From: Capsicum annuum
Taxonomy: Eukaryota; Streptophyta; Magnoliopsida; Solanales; Solanaceae
Direction: 5' to 3'
DNA: 64,000 nucleotides
Assembly: GCF_002878395.1 (NCBI RefSeq)
Contig: NC_061120.1
Location: forward strand, 96,517,711-96,581,710
Shown here: one piece after another, positions 12,277-24,022 of the stretch
Position numbering within the stretch: position 1 is the first letter of the stretch
How the letters are laid out: the number at the start of each line of letters is the position of its first letter
Program-made: the position numbers and the translations under genes
Notes under the pieces: generated by a model
What the model saw: the letters and a program-made list of their open reading frames with translations, nothing else
What the model was told of the DNA's origin: nothing
Database searches by the model: none

Positions 12277-14786
12277 TCAAATACCCCGCATGTTTCTAAG
12301 CTAGGAAGTAAAAAAGTATTCCTACGTATGAAATCTCTTATCCTATGAGTCATAATTGAGTACATGACTTACAATGAATATCCCAGTTATAGGATAGCTT
12401 ATGATGCATTGAGTATGTTCATATGAGTCACTTAAGGTATTACAAGCTAAGAGTTTTGGAATTCATCAAGTTTTAGTGTTCGATTGTGCAATGGTCATCT
12501 TTGAATGAGTGTAACTCGATGTTAATGTGGTATTTTGGATGATTTAGAACCAAAAAATTTTTGAGAATCAAATTTTCTTTCCAACGATACCAATTTTGCC
12601 TTAATCCAATACCCGAGCGAAAAGTTATGCCCATTTTTATGAGAGACAATAAGGATAGGCAATTGGTTAGGCGCCGCCCAACCAAACATAGGCGATTGGT
12701 TAGGTGCCTCCCAACCTAGTTTAGGCAATCACTTGGGTGCCGCCTAAGTCAGTTCCAGGTGGTAAAAACACCCCATTTTGAGTTATTTTAAGGGTAATTA
12801 AGTCTTTTAACACTCCTTACATGTCCCTAAACTTAACCCTATTTAATATATAGCTTCTAAACATATTAAAACTGCATTATCATCTCAAATCTCATCATCC
12901 AAGAGCACTAAAAGAGAAAAACCACTAGGGTTGCATAACTAAGCTTGAAGATCTGATTTCAAGGAAATTCCTTCGTCAATCATCAAGAATCTTCCTTCTA
13001 AGGTATGCGTGAGTTGATTCATGGAATCCTTTTATCCATGAATCTCAAGAACCATCTTTTTGTATCATGATGTTTATGTTGTTGGTGGTTGATGTTCATG
13101 TGGTTGGAGTTTGAAGATGCCTAAGATGGGATCTTTTTATGTTTATTGTGAAGGTATAGTGGTATTTAACATATAAATATGTGAAATTAGTGGTTGAATA
13201 TTGTAATCTTGATGAATCCACCTATGCCTAAGATGTGCATGTAAGGTGTTTATGAAAATACCTAATGGAATATAAATCATGCTTTTATGTCATAATAAAT
13301 GCTAAATGACTATTCCATGTTCTAAGTTTATGTTCAATGTGATCCCCATGCTATTGTCTTGAATTGAAGAAGTTGTACGAGATGCTCATGATATTGTTGC
13401 AATATGGAATAGCCATGTTATTGAAGCCATCCAAGTATACACATGTTGTGTGGATTTCTGATCATGTGATAGTTTATTGAGAATCATTCTCATTGTGAAA
13501 GCCTTACTTATGATATTGTGAATTGTGGACTCAAATCTTGTGATCAAGTCATGTCATGTGTGTCAGTTTCCTCCTATCGAGTCCTGGGCGTACTTGTACC
13601 CGAAAACTATAGTTGTGTACCTAGAGCCATGTCATGTTTCATGATATCCAAACTCAAGCTATGATTCCATAGACTTCAGTCAGTCATGTGACTCAGGAAA
13701 ACCTCATGATCTTAGTTTTCAGATATTAATAACATTCCACCAGTCAATGGAGTTTAGTAAGATTAAGTCATGCACAGTCATTTATTCATGTCCAGTCCCT
13801 CTAGATGGGAGTAGAGGTTAGCACCGAATGAACCCAAAGATGGGAACTCACCTGCCAGTCAAGGGTGTGATTCTTAGTAGTCATCCTTGTGTTCTAGAAC
13901 TACGTAGCCAGCATAGGTTGAGACATATTAACCCGTTAGATTAAGGTTGATGAGGTGGCTTAACCCGTCAGTTTAGGGTTCCCACCATTCTCATTGAGTA
14001 CCCGCCAGATAAGGGTCACTCATAGGTTGTCCTTACTTGTTGCACGATATTGACACCCCTCCAGTCAGGGCAGAGATTAGACCCCATCTTAGACATAATG
14101 GCATACATGGGGCATGTCGGTTAAACACAACTTCCCACAGTTTTAGCATCAGTCTCAATAAAAGAAGTCAGGGCATTCTTTAGATTTTAGTATATACAGG
14201 ACTATTAGATATAGTCTCCCATGTTATCAGTTTCAGCATCAGTCATGACAATTTTCAGTAAACCATGTATTAGCTTATAGGTCATGCTATCACGTATTTA
14301 TGGTCCCAGTTACTATATGTGTGTGTTTGCACTCCCACGTTCATATTATTTAGTCAGTGTTGTTCATGCATGAAATAGTTTATGTTCAGCCTAACTTCCT
14401 TGTATACTCAGTACTCCAGTTGTACTGACGCATTTGCACTATGGTACTTTCTTTTCATTTTACACCATAGGTTCTGAGATAAAAGCTCCAGTCCAGCAGT
14501 AGCGGTAGCATTCCAGTCACAGAGACACAGTGAGTCCTCATTGATTCGAGGATAATATGATTTAATATATTTATTTATTTATTTCTTCAGTTCAGTTTTA
14601 TGGAGTTTGTTGAAGACATGTTTCTTCAAATCCTTATTCAGATAGTTTAGAGGCTTTTAGATTTATGTTCAGATTTTCATTCAGACTTAGCTTTGAGATT
14701 GACTTGTTTTGGGTATAGATATCAGTCATAGGTTAGCTTATGGTCCCTCGGGGTTATGAGCACCGTGTAGCATTCCAGTTTCAGCG
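12277..14786 (+). mobile_element. R4 5' LTR (3' end truncated)
   Basis: About 2.5 kb, closely matching 16243-18791. Contains the shared 54-bp module (12577-12629), paired GGTTAGGCGCC/CCCAACC words (12656-12765), a TATA-like TTAATATATAG (12843-12853), and an array of CCAGT/AGGGT repeats (13853-14075). Its last bases (about 14724-14786) carry an LTR-end stretch (GGTCCCTCGGGGTTATGAG) that is missing from the 3' copy, and the final bases are lost at the integrase junction. Confidence 0.9.
12840..12855 (+). promoter_or_regulatory. Putative TATA box of the R4 5' LTR
   Basis: TTAATATATAG about 80 bases after the dyad-word array and before a leader-like AT-rich stretch. The 3' LTR has the equivalent AAATATATAG at about 16805-16815. 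Confidence 0.5.
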
Positions 14787-15691
14787 ATACTCTATTCATC
14801 CAGGGGCCACTAGGATGTACCACGACATGTGGGAGATCTATTGGTGGAGTGGGATGAAGAGAGATATTGCAGTGTTTATGGATAAGTACTCTACATGCCA
14901 GCAGGTTAAGATAGAGTATCAGAAACCTAGTGGTTTCATGCAAGAGTTCACCATTCCTACTTGGATATGGGAAGAAGTTAACATAGACTTCATGACGTGG
15001 TTGCCTAAAACTCGTCATCAGCATGATTTATTCTGGGTCACGATAGATAGAATGACTAAGTCAGCTTATTTCCTTCCTGTTCGTACTTCTTATTCCGCCG
15101 AGGATTATGCCAAACTCTATATCAGGGAGTTAGTCATGTTACAGGGTGTTCCACTATTTATTATGTCAGATAGAGGTACCCAGTTCACTTCTCACTTTTG
15201 GAAAACATTCCAAAAGGGTCTCGGTACCTAAGTCCATCTCAACATAACATTTTATCCTCAGACAAATGGTCAAGCAGAGAGGACCATTCAGACTCTTGAA
15301 GATATGCTAAAGGTGTGTGCAATTGACTTCAAGAAAAGTTGGGACGATCAATCGGCCTCGCTAATTTGAAGTTCTCTATGGTAGGAGATGTTGATCTCTG
15401 ATTGGTTGGTTCAAAGTTAGTGAGGCCTCAGTCACAGGTACTGACTTAGTATTCGACGCCTTAGAGAAAGTTCAGTTGATCGTAGAGAGATGTCGGGATG
15501 CTCAGAGCCAACAGAAGTCCTATGCAGATGTTCATAGAAAGGATCTCGAGTTCAAGGTCAATGACTATGTCTATCTTAAGATCTCTCCCATGAAGGGAGT
15601 GAAGAGGTTCGGCAAGAAAGGAAAACGCAGTCCCCGGTATCTCAGCCCATTTAGAATTCTTTATCGCTTCGGCAAGGTAGCTTATTGCCTT
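14740..15691 (+). pseudogene. R4 integrase fused to LTR sequence
   Basis: An open frame starting in LTR sequence (14740) crosses the deletion joint at about 14786 into integrase: zinc-region RYSIHPGATRMYHDMWEIYW and CQQVKIEYQKP, then core NIDFMTWLPK, DRMTKSAYFLPVR, SDRGTQFTSHFWK. A stop at about 15229 follows QKGLGT. The next segment keeps TNGQAERTIQTLEDML, so all three DDE residues survive on paper. About 50 bases encoding the AYNN-SSI block are deleted near 15350. The GPY/F region follows (KRFGKKGKRSPRYLSPFRIL). The N-terminal 15 or so codons are not integrase but read-through of LTR sequence. Confidence 0.88.
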
Positions 15692-16002
15692 TAAAACTAG
15701 CCTCAGTCCATCCAGTCTTCCATGTCTCTTTTCTAAATAAGTGCATAGGTTACCCAACAATTGTTGTCCCTATTCAGAGCATCGACATTCAGAACAGCCT
15801 CTCTTATGAAGAGATTCCAGTCAAAATCTTAGATTATCAAACTCATAGGTTGAGGAACAAAGAAGTCCCTCTAGTCAAGGTTCTTTGGAGAAGTCAGTCT
15901 CATGAGGGAGCTACTTGGGAAGTAGAAGCAGATATGCGTACCAAGTATCATCACCTCTTCCCTGCCAATTCAGATCAAGCTCAAGGTAACAGTTCTTCCT
16001 AA
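15685..16002 (+). pseudogene. R4 chromodomain tail
   Basis: Open frame ending in TAA at 16000-16002. Reads SVHPVFHVSFLNKCIG, then SLSYEEIPVKILDYQTHRLR, then the chromodomain core VPLVKVLWRSQSHEGATWE and EADMRTKYHHLF. The aromatic and acidic residues typical of the Tekay-type chromodomain (LWR, ATWE) are all present. One frameshift separates it from the preceding GPY/F region. Confidence 0.85.
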
Positions 16003-16228
16003 GCTTATTCAGTTTAATGTTTATGTTTCCAGTATAAACTTGGTACCTATTAACCATTTCATACTCAGTCATGCATTCATGTGTCAGTTGTCTGTGCATC
16101 AGATATGCACGAGCTTAGTAGGTTTAGTATGTCAGTCATGAGATCAAGTTTCAGTTCTTCATGTTTAGTTCAGGTTCTATTGTCTTATATCCCTTCTCAG
16201 TAAATTATCATTCGAGGATGAATGTTCC

Positions 16229-16242
16229 CAAGGGGGAGATAC
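16229..16242 (+). other. R4 polypurine tract
   Basis: CAAGGGGGAGATAC lies directly before TGTAATACCCC, the start of the 3' LTR. Confidence 0.8.
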
Positions 16243-18791
16243 TGTAATACCCCGCATGTTTCTAAGCTAGGAAGTAAATAGTGTTCCTATATATGAAATC
16301 TCTTATCCTGTGATTCATACTTGAGTACATGACTTATAATGAATATCCTAGTTATAGAATAGCATATGATGCATTAAGCATGTTCATATGAGCCACTTAA
16401 GGTAATACAAGCTAAGAGTTTTTGAATTCATCAAGTTTTAGTATTCGATTGTTCAAAAGTCATATTTGAACAAGTATAACTCGATGTTTATATGGTATTT
16501 TGGCTGATTTAGACCCACCAAATTGTAGAGAATCGAATTAGCTTTCCAGCGATACTAATTTCACCTTAATCCAATACCCGAGCGAAAGTTATGCCCATTT
16601 TTATGAGTTACAGTAAGGATAGGTGATTGGTTAGGTGCCACCCAACCAAACATAGGCGATTGGTTAGGCGCCGCCTATCCTAGCTTAGGCAATCATATGG
16701 GCGCTGCCTAAGTCAGTTCCAGGTGCCAAAAACACTCCGTTGTGAGTTATTTTAAGGGTAATTAAGTCTTTTAACACTCTTTACACGTCCCTAAACTTAA
16801 CCCTATGAAATATATAGCTTCTAAATGTATTACAACCCTATTATCATCTCAAAGATCATCATCCAAGAGCACTAAAAGAGAAAAACCACTAGGGTTGTGT
16901 AACTAAGCTTGAAGATCCGATTTCAAGGAAATTCCTCCGTCAAACATCAAGAATCTTCCTTCTAAGGTATGCGTGAGTTGATTCATGGACTCCTTTCTTC
17001 GATGAAGCTCAAGAACCATCTTCTAAATTTTATATCATGATGTTTATGTTGTTGGTGGTTGATGTTCATGTGGTTGGAGTTTGATGATGCCTAAGATGGG
17101 ATCTTTGTATGTTTATTGTGAGGATATAGTGGTATTTAACGTATAAATATGTGAAATTGGTGGTTGAATATTGTAATCTTGGTGAATCAACCTATGCCTA
17201 ATATGTGCATGTAAGGTGTTTGTGAAAATACCTAAGGGAATAGAAATCATGCTTTTATGACATAATAAGTCCTAAATGACTATTCCATGTTCTTAGTTTA
17301 TGTTCAACATGATCCCCATGCTATTGTCTTAAATTAAAGAAGTTGTACGAGATGCTCATAATATTGTTGCGATATGGAAAGACCATGTTATTAAAGCCAT
17401 GGAAGTATTTACATGTTGTGTGCATTCCCAATCATGTGCTAGTTTGTTGAGAGCCATTCTTATTATAAAAGCCTTACTTATGATATTGTGAATTGTGGAC
17501 TCAAATCTTGTGATCAAGTTATGTCATGTCTGTTAGTTTCCTCCTATCGAGTCCTGGGAGTACTTGTACCCAAAAACTATAGCTGTGTTCCTAGAGCTAT
17601 GTTATGTTTCACGATATCCTAACTCAAGCTATGATTCCATAAACTTCAGTCAGTCACGTGACTCAGGAAAACCTCATGATCTTAGTCAGTTGACAGATAT
17701 CAATAACATTCCACCAGTCAATGGAATTTAATAAGATTAAGGCATGCACAGTCAGTTATTCATGTCCAGTCCCTCCAGATAGGAGTAGAGGCTAGCACTG
17801 AGTGAACCCAAGGATGGGAACTCACCCGCCAGTTCAGGGTGTGATTCTTAGTAGTCATCCTTGTGTTCCAAAACTACGTAGCTAGCGTAGGTTGAGACAT
17901 CTTAACCCATCAAATTAGGGTTGATGAGGTGTCTTAACTTGTCAGTTAAGGGTTCCCACCGTTCTTATTGAGTACCCGTTAGATAAGGGTCACTTACAGG
18001 CTGTCCTTACCCGTGGCACAGTATTGACACCCCTCCAATTAGGGCAGAGATTGGACCCTAGCTTAGCCATAACAACATACATGGGGAATGTCGGTTAAAC
18101 ACTACTTCCCACAATTTTAGTTTCAGTCTCAATAAAAGAACTCAAGGCATTCTTTAGATTTTAGTATATACAGGACTGTTAGATACAGTCATCCATGTTA
18201 TTAGTTTCAGTATCAGTCATGACAGTTATTAGTAAACCATGTATTAGCTTGCAGGTCATGCTATCATGTATTCACGGTCCCAGTTTCTATATATGTGTGT
18301 TTTCACTCCCACATTCATCTTAGTCGGTCAGTGTTGTTCATGCATGAAACCTTTTCTGTCTAGCCTACCTTCCTCGTATACTCAGTACTCCAGTTATACT
18401 GATGCATTTGCACTATGGTGCTTTCTTTTCCTATTAAACCATAGGTTCTGAGACACGAGCTTTAACCTAGCAGTAGAGGTAGCATTCCAATTGTAGAGAC
18501 ACAGTGAGTCCTCATTAATTCGAGGACAATATCATTTGTTACATTTATTTATTTCTTTAGTTCAGTTTTACAGAGTTAGTTGGAGACATGTTCCTTCAAC
18601 TCCTTATTTAGATAGATTAGAGGCTTTCAGATTTATGTTCAAATTTACGTCCAGACATTGCTTTCAAATTGAGTTGTTTTGGGTATTTTCACCCACATGG
18701 TTTTATTTGGTTGAACCTTATAGCCTTACAGTTTTATGTATTTTGCATTATTAGTTACAAACATTCCGGTTTAGCGAATCAGGGTGTTACA
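16243..18791 (+). mobile_element. R4 3' LTR
   Basis: TGTAATACCCCGCATG start, GGTGTTACA end. Second copy of the 12277-14786 LTR. The shared 54-bp module is at 16541-16593 and the dyad words at 16619-16720. It lacks a short segment near its end that the 5' copy keeps, so the two LTRs have each lost different pieces. Confidence 0.92.
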
Positions 18792-18962
18792 AACACATTC
18801 AAACACCCTTTATCCTGAAATGTTAGATCAATAGTCCATTAAAAATAAACTTACTTAGTTGCACGAGTATTCCCTGTGGGATTCGAACCTAACCTTCATT
18901 GGGTTCTATATTTGGCAACGACCGATTAAACTTTTATAAGAAAGTTGTAATTTAGGTGTATT
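18792..18962 (+). mobile_element. R3 5' LTR, right part
   Basis: Resumes the R3 LTR after R4; matches 25268-25438 (CACATT, CCCTTTATCC, TTAGATCAA, GTGGGATTC/ATGGGATTT, TTAACAATGACC-like). Ends GTGTATTA, where the 3' LTR has CATATCA. Confidence 0.88.
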
Positions 18963-18968
18963 AAATTT

Positions 18969-18988
18969 TGGCACCGTTACCAGGAATT
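18969..18988 (+). other. R3 primer-binding site (Asp-tRNA type)
   Basis: TGGCACCGTTACCAGGAATT matches TGGCGCCGTTGCCGGGGATC, the complement of the 3' end of plant tRNA-Asp, with the differences being G/A or C/T changes. This primer is usual for Athila/Tat-type elements. Confidence 0.75.
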
Positions 18989-19094
18989 ACAATTGTCAAT
19001 TAAGTCTGTGATTGTTAATTGACCTTTGGTCAAAGTTTCCCAATTTTACTTTACTTTATTGTTTTTGTTCTATGTAGGGTAGTATTGTGCATGC

Positions 19095-19420
19095 CAAGTA
19101 CACAAAGATTACTGTACAATTATTACTGATACATCCTCTTCAACTCCCGACACAAGATTTTTCTAGGTAAGCTTAAATCTAAATGGTCTAGCCCATTTAG
19201 AGTTAACCAAGTCTACTCATCTGGAGTAGTGGAACTTGAAAATAAAGACATAAGTGTCTTCAAGGTTAATGGGTAGTGTGTGAAACTGTTTATCAGTCTT
19301 ATGGACTCGATAAAGAGTATTTCTAAAATCTATCTCGATGAAATCTGAGTAATTGAGATAATTTAGTCGTGCCGCGATAATAAATCAGGCTCTAGGGGGA
19401 GGAAATCCACAGTATGTTGT
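19095..19420 (+). pseudogene. R3 gag start fused to integrase C-terminus
   Basis: A start-like MPSTQRL stretch runs within about 50 bases into integrase C-terminal sequence: FLGKLKSKWSSPFRVNQVYS, GVVELENKDISVFKVNG and VKLFISL. In intact relatives these blocks are about a thousand codons apart, so almost the whole gag-pol is deleted. A CGTGCCGCGATAATAAAT motif follows at about 19370, a landmark that in Athila/Tat elements comes after the pol stop. Stops are present in the fragment. Confidence 0.75.
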
Positions 19421-20551
19421 TTTAAAGCATTAGTTTAAGTTATTTTCATATTTTGTGCATGCTGAAGGATTTGTGTAAGTGTGCAGTTCTATTAGTGCAG
19501 GAAAACAGAAGCTAAAAGAGGTTGGGGTAACCGAAGGATTACCCGATGGACCATCGCTGCTTCGATGGACCATCACAGGAATCGTTGTGAAAAAGGGCAG
19601 AAACTAGGTTACTGGAAAAGTAGCAATGGGTTGGATGATGGACCGTCAGAAGCATGATGGATCTTCAGCCCAACCATCACCGATGAGTCACAAGGTAAGT
19701 CATTGAAAAAGGTGCGACGGGTCACCTGACGAACAGTTGCAGATGCTACTGACCATCGCTTGAACCCTTTCACTTAACCCTAGTTTAATAGGCCAGGTCA
19801 GATCAACTTAAATTGTTGAATATTTCATTCTTATCCGACCCAAACATTTTTAAAGGGACAATTCAAAGTGGTTAAGTAATGCCCCAACTGTTCAAGTGTC
19901 TAAGACTATTTAGTTTTCATGCATTCAACGTATCTGAGACTTTTCATTCTCTTCTTATACTTCTCGTCTTTTGTTTCCCATTTATTTAAAATTCATCTCT
20001 TCTTTGTTTCTCTCCATCACAAGTAAATAAAAGTGCTTCAAGTACTGCAATACTAAGGTTTGTTCTCTTTATAACTTTCTATTTTATTCAACACTAAGAA
20101 CAATGAAATCATGTGAAGGCTTAGTGTTGAAACAATTTTCTTTGATCTTAATTGATTCTTTGTGGGTCTGAACTAAGTTAAAACCTGACAAACACTGTCC
20201 TGGGTGAAGTTTGAGTAGCCCATGGACCAAAAATGGCAAAAGTAGTGTTGTAGTATTGATGAAAATTCCATGAAAAACATGTTTAAATGAAGTGTACGCA
20301 AGGTGTTGGACTAAATGCAAAAATGAGGTTTGAATTTCAAAGTTACAGGTGATGGCTTATTTGATGGACCGTTGGACACCTGATGACCCATCGCAGAGTG
20401 CCCACACTTTAAGTTACTGAAATTGACCCGACAGTTCGGGTTAATGGACCGTCACGGACCCGATGGGCCGTTGCGCTACCAATCGTTGGTTGAAAACTTT
20501 TTTATCTTATGATTTGAGTCTCTAAACTGATAAATGTCTTACGTGCAAGTG
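19421..20551 (+). other. R3 non-coding spacer with dyad-word arrays
   Basis: No coding signal. Two clusters of GATGGACCATCG/GATGGACCGTC-type words lie at 19546-19760 and 20350-20490, the same word family as in the R3 LTRs. Between them is a pyrimidine-rich, leader-like stretch (19930-20020). The spacer ends at the ATG of the downstream ORF. Confidence 0.6.
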
Positions 20552-22516
20552 ATATGGTAAAAAAAGTACCAATAACCAAAGGCAGGAGTAGAGGCCAAAG
20601 GGCTAGGACAGAACCATCACAGGGTTCAGATGCACCATGTTACAAAACCCACCAATGACGCCAGGTGGTTTTTCCATCCTCCCAATCTGAAGAGTAGGGT
20701 GATAGCAATAGCAACAGTAGCTCGACCTTAAGCTCAGGTGAGGAAGGGGTTGAAACATCTAGCCCCGCCCAAGTAGTGTTTTTAGAATAGGAGGACCTAA
20801 ACTTTGCTTGGCGTAAGGACCTGCAACTGCGGGAGGCTATTAGGTAGAAGGTTGAAGGCTCTTGGAAACACTTCTACAAAGGGCTTGAGAAAACTAATAG
20901 GTTGGAAGTCAAGAGTCCTACTTTCAAATATTATTATATTGTAACTACAACTCTGCATGAGTATCCATAACTTGAGCGCCGATTCAATGAATATGAGTTG
21001 GCACGGATGAGTCATCCACTCAGATCGTATCAACCAAATCTAGTTTGTGAATTTTTTGCCAACTACTTGGCATTGTTGGAGAAATACTGTCCATCAGGTG
21101 CATCAGTTAGTGACATAAACAATCTAGACACACTTCCTGTGTGGGGAATCAACATAGATATCTTGGAGCATACACTGAATAGGTTCTTGTTCGGGCTTGA
21201 ATATCAGATATCGGGAGTAATACCAGATTTGGAGTATCGATTGTTCATGGCGAGCAACCAAAGGCCTTGGCTGGCCAAAATATTGACAGAAAAAGGAGAG
21301 CCTGCATGGTTACACAACCGACACAAAAGAATATCTAAGTCATCCCTAAGCTTTAGGTCTAAGTTTTGGTGGGTAATTATGAGGTTGAGGTTAGTGCCAA
21401 CAGGCAGTGATGATCGTTTAGAAATCAACACAGTTGTGATTGTTGATACATTGATTGAAGTATTAACTGTGGATTTCATCCACATTATTACCAATGAATT
21501 ATTTACCCACGCTCATAAAACTACTACTGCACTATCATTTCTGTCTGATCACTGAGTTGTGCAGGTAAGAAAATGTCTCTTTAATTAGTGGAATTGATAA
21601 TGAGGTACGGGCAATGTATAAATAAGATATTGAGAGTCAACATGCCTCCAGCTCATTAGACTCATCCGACACTAATTCCTGAAACATCTAAGGTTGCTTC
21701 AGTTATGACATTACCTCTGACTATGTATGTGCCTCCTACCACATCTTCAGGTTCATCTTTGATACCTACGGGTAAGTCTACAGATTTTGCATCAGTCTTC
21801 CCCCAATATTTCGAATACAGGCTGAACCATGAAAACTTTGCAAAAGCAATCCAAGCCTAGAAAAGGTTTGAAAAATAGTTAGCTATATGAGGGCAGATTT
21901 CAAACCTTTTATTAAAAAAACTGTAGAGGCTGCAGTACGTCCTTACTAGAACATTTACCTAAGGATCGACAATATGGAGGATCAGATCAACAAGAATTTG
22001 GATGCTATGTCTATTCAAGATTTCACCAAATTTATGGTGGAGTTTAGACAAACTCAGGTAGATATAGCAGAACTAAAATGGAAACTGCAGTAATCCATGT
22101 TTCATCCAGTCCAGATTATAGATAATGAATATGAAGGGATTGTTGACTTAATAGGGAGACTGATCAAAGATATAGGTAAAATGCAAGTAGATGAGCATGC
22201 TAAAAGAAAAGTTGAAAAGAGAAAATGAAGGGTAGGCATGAAACCTAAGGAACAAGAGCAGCATGATATGATGAAATCCAACAGAAGATCAAGGAGAGAT
22301 GAGGAGAGAAGAAAAAAGAGAGTAGGATATGAAGTAGCTAGAGTGTCTACCAGTATGGCCCCAGCTAGGGGGCCAACTTCTAACCCAGGCCATCGTGAGA
22401 TCCCTTTAATTCTGGATGATTTTTCTGTGAGGACCCCTACCATCGTAGAGGTCAATATTGTTAAAGATAAGGCCAAAGCATCCTCAGACCATTTGACTGA
22501 TGCATCATCTGATTGA
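20552..22516 (+). pseudogene. R3 extra ORF, 'putative plant transposon protein' family
   Basis: Starts at an ATG (MVKKVPITKGRSRGQRART), then a Ser/Glu-rich segment (SNSNSSSTLSSGEEG), then a longer open block (20998-21555) with NLVCEFFANYLALLEKY, GINIDILEHTLNRFLFG, FRSKFWWVIMRLRLVPTG and VDFIHIITNELFTHAHKTTT. That order fits the domain annotated as putative plant transposon protein (Transposase_32 / PF20167, from memory). After a stop the frame breaks, and a charged C-terminus (22238-22516, rich in RRSRRDEERRKKR) closes it. It lies after pol, where Athila elements carry an env-like ORF; there is no membrane segment here, so I do not call it env. Its function is unknown. Several stops make it a pseudogene. 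Confidence 0.7.
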
Positions 22517-24022
22517 AAGGTTATACAAGTAGCTTTCTTCCTTTGTTTTTACTTTACATGCATTGAGGACATTGCATTATTTTTGGAGGGGGTAATACTT
22601 GTACCATGGGGGGTTTTGTTGCTGATGTTCTTTTCCCTCATGTTTAGTTGGGAGAACCGGCATGTGTAGTTTGTATTTTTATTTTTATGTGATATATTGT
22701 AAATATTGTCAAGTGATTATCTATATAAGCAATTTTATATTCTATTGACATCATTATGTATATATGAAAAATAAGTGATTGTGGCAAAGTATTTTGAATG
22801 TTTATATAATTATTTATTTTTGTCCATTTGGTAAGGTGCTGTGCAACCATTTGTGACTCTAAAACTGGTATTAGAATGATAAGTGAAGCAAAGCATAGCT
22901 ATGTGGTATAAATCCCAGGAGTTAGTAGAAGGGGAATTAACTCAGTGTCTTCATGTGCAAGTGTTTGCATAGTTCTTACATATGTGTTAAACCTAGAAAT
23001 TTCTCGGTTCATTGGATGTTATCTAGTGTTTGACTCAATAAGATAGGATAGTAGGCCTCCTTGTTTTGCTCGTTCATGTAGCCAAAATAATGACCCACAA
23101 AAAAGTATTTTTTCCCTTTGTAAACCCAATTGAGCCTGGTTAGTGTTTGTTCTATCTAAATAAGTTTGATAAGTTTTATTCCTTCTCTAGAAGGTGTTAA
23201 CATGTAGCTTTGGCCCTGGTCCAATTTTGGATATTGTACACTTCTACTTATGTAAATCACCTAAGTTGAAGGTGGCTACTATTGGATTGTTGGCAGCATA
23301 GGAAGGTGAATTGATGTTGGTTTAAGAAGTAGCATCTGGACCTAGTCTAGTTAGATGTCTAAATAGATATTGTGCACCTCAACTAACTGCACCAGTTTAA
23401 GTTAAGGATAGTTGATTCTTCTGTTCTTTCTAAAAAAAAAGATTAAGCTAAGGGGCATAGATGGAAAATAAAGATTGGGTATGAGTTAAAGAAATTGAAA
23501 TCCTGATGAGTAACTACGAAAAAGGGGTTAAAGAGAGCGAAGTCCTGTACTTTGAGTCACTTGTCTAAATAATCAACCCTCACTAAGCTTAAACCTTATT
23601 ACAACCATTAGAAAGTCCTACTTGATCTTGGTGAGTCAAATATGAGAGAATGCTAGATAATAAGGGCAAGATTATGGGTGTGGACTATGCTTGTAACTTC
23701 TTTTCTAAGAGTGAGAGTCTTAGTTTAGTCCACGACTTGATTGTATAATGTGAGATGGACTTCTTTGATTGTAAGGGAATGTTGATTTTTTCTTGGTCTA
23801 CTTATTTCTTCGGGGTATTGTATATGTGGCTGTGAATATGCTAATTAGTAGTGAATGTCAGTAATAGATGCATATGTGTTGAGATCACATAGCTGAATGG
23901 GAAGTTGAATAATTATAAGATTATGTTGGTTTGAATGAGAATTTCCCATCATGATGTTGTTCATATATGAATCTTGGTGTTGAGTTACTTGAGGATAAGC
24001 AATAGCCTTAAGTTGAGGGTGT
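22517..24022 (+). other. R3 3' untranslated region and polypurine tract
   Basis: AT-rich, no coding signal. Ends with AAGTTGAGGGTGT (24010-24022) directly before TGATGTTC, the start of the 3' LTR; this is the polypurine tract of the element. Confidence 0.65.

Larger units (their letters stand above)
12277..18791 (+). mobile_element. R4, deleted Tekay/Del-like chromovirus in the R3 LTR
   Basis: 5' LTR 12277-14786, internal remnant 14787-16242, 3' LTR 16243-18791. Flanked by AACAT (12272-12276) and AACAC (18792-18796), a five-base target duplication with one transition. The left terminus reads TCAAATACC instead of TGTAATACC. Gag, protease, RT and RNase H are all missing: the end of the 5' LTR is joined directly to integrase. 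Right of the element the R3 LTR resumes in register. Confidence 0.92.

Noticed and set aside
21204..21494. A 96-codon minus-strand ORF.
   Set aside because: Antisense shadow of the R3 extra ORF, which has a recognisable domain order on the plus strand.
20998..21555. Calling the R3 extra ORF an envelope protein because of its position after pol.
   Set aside because: No signal peptide, no transmembrane segment and no glycoprotein-like Cys pattern; the domain order fits the plant transposon protein family instead.
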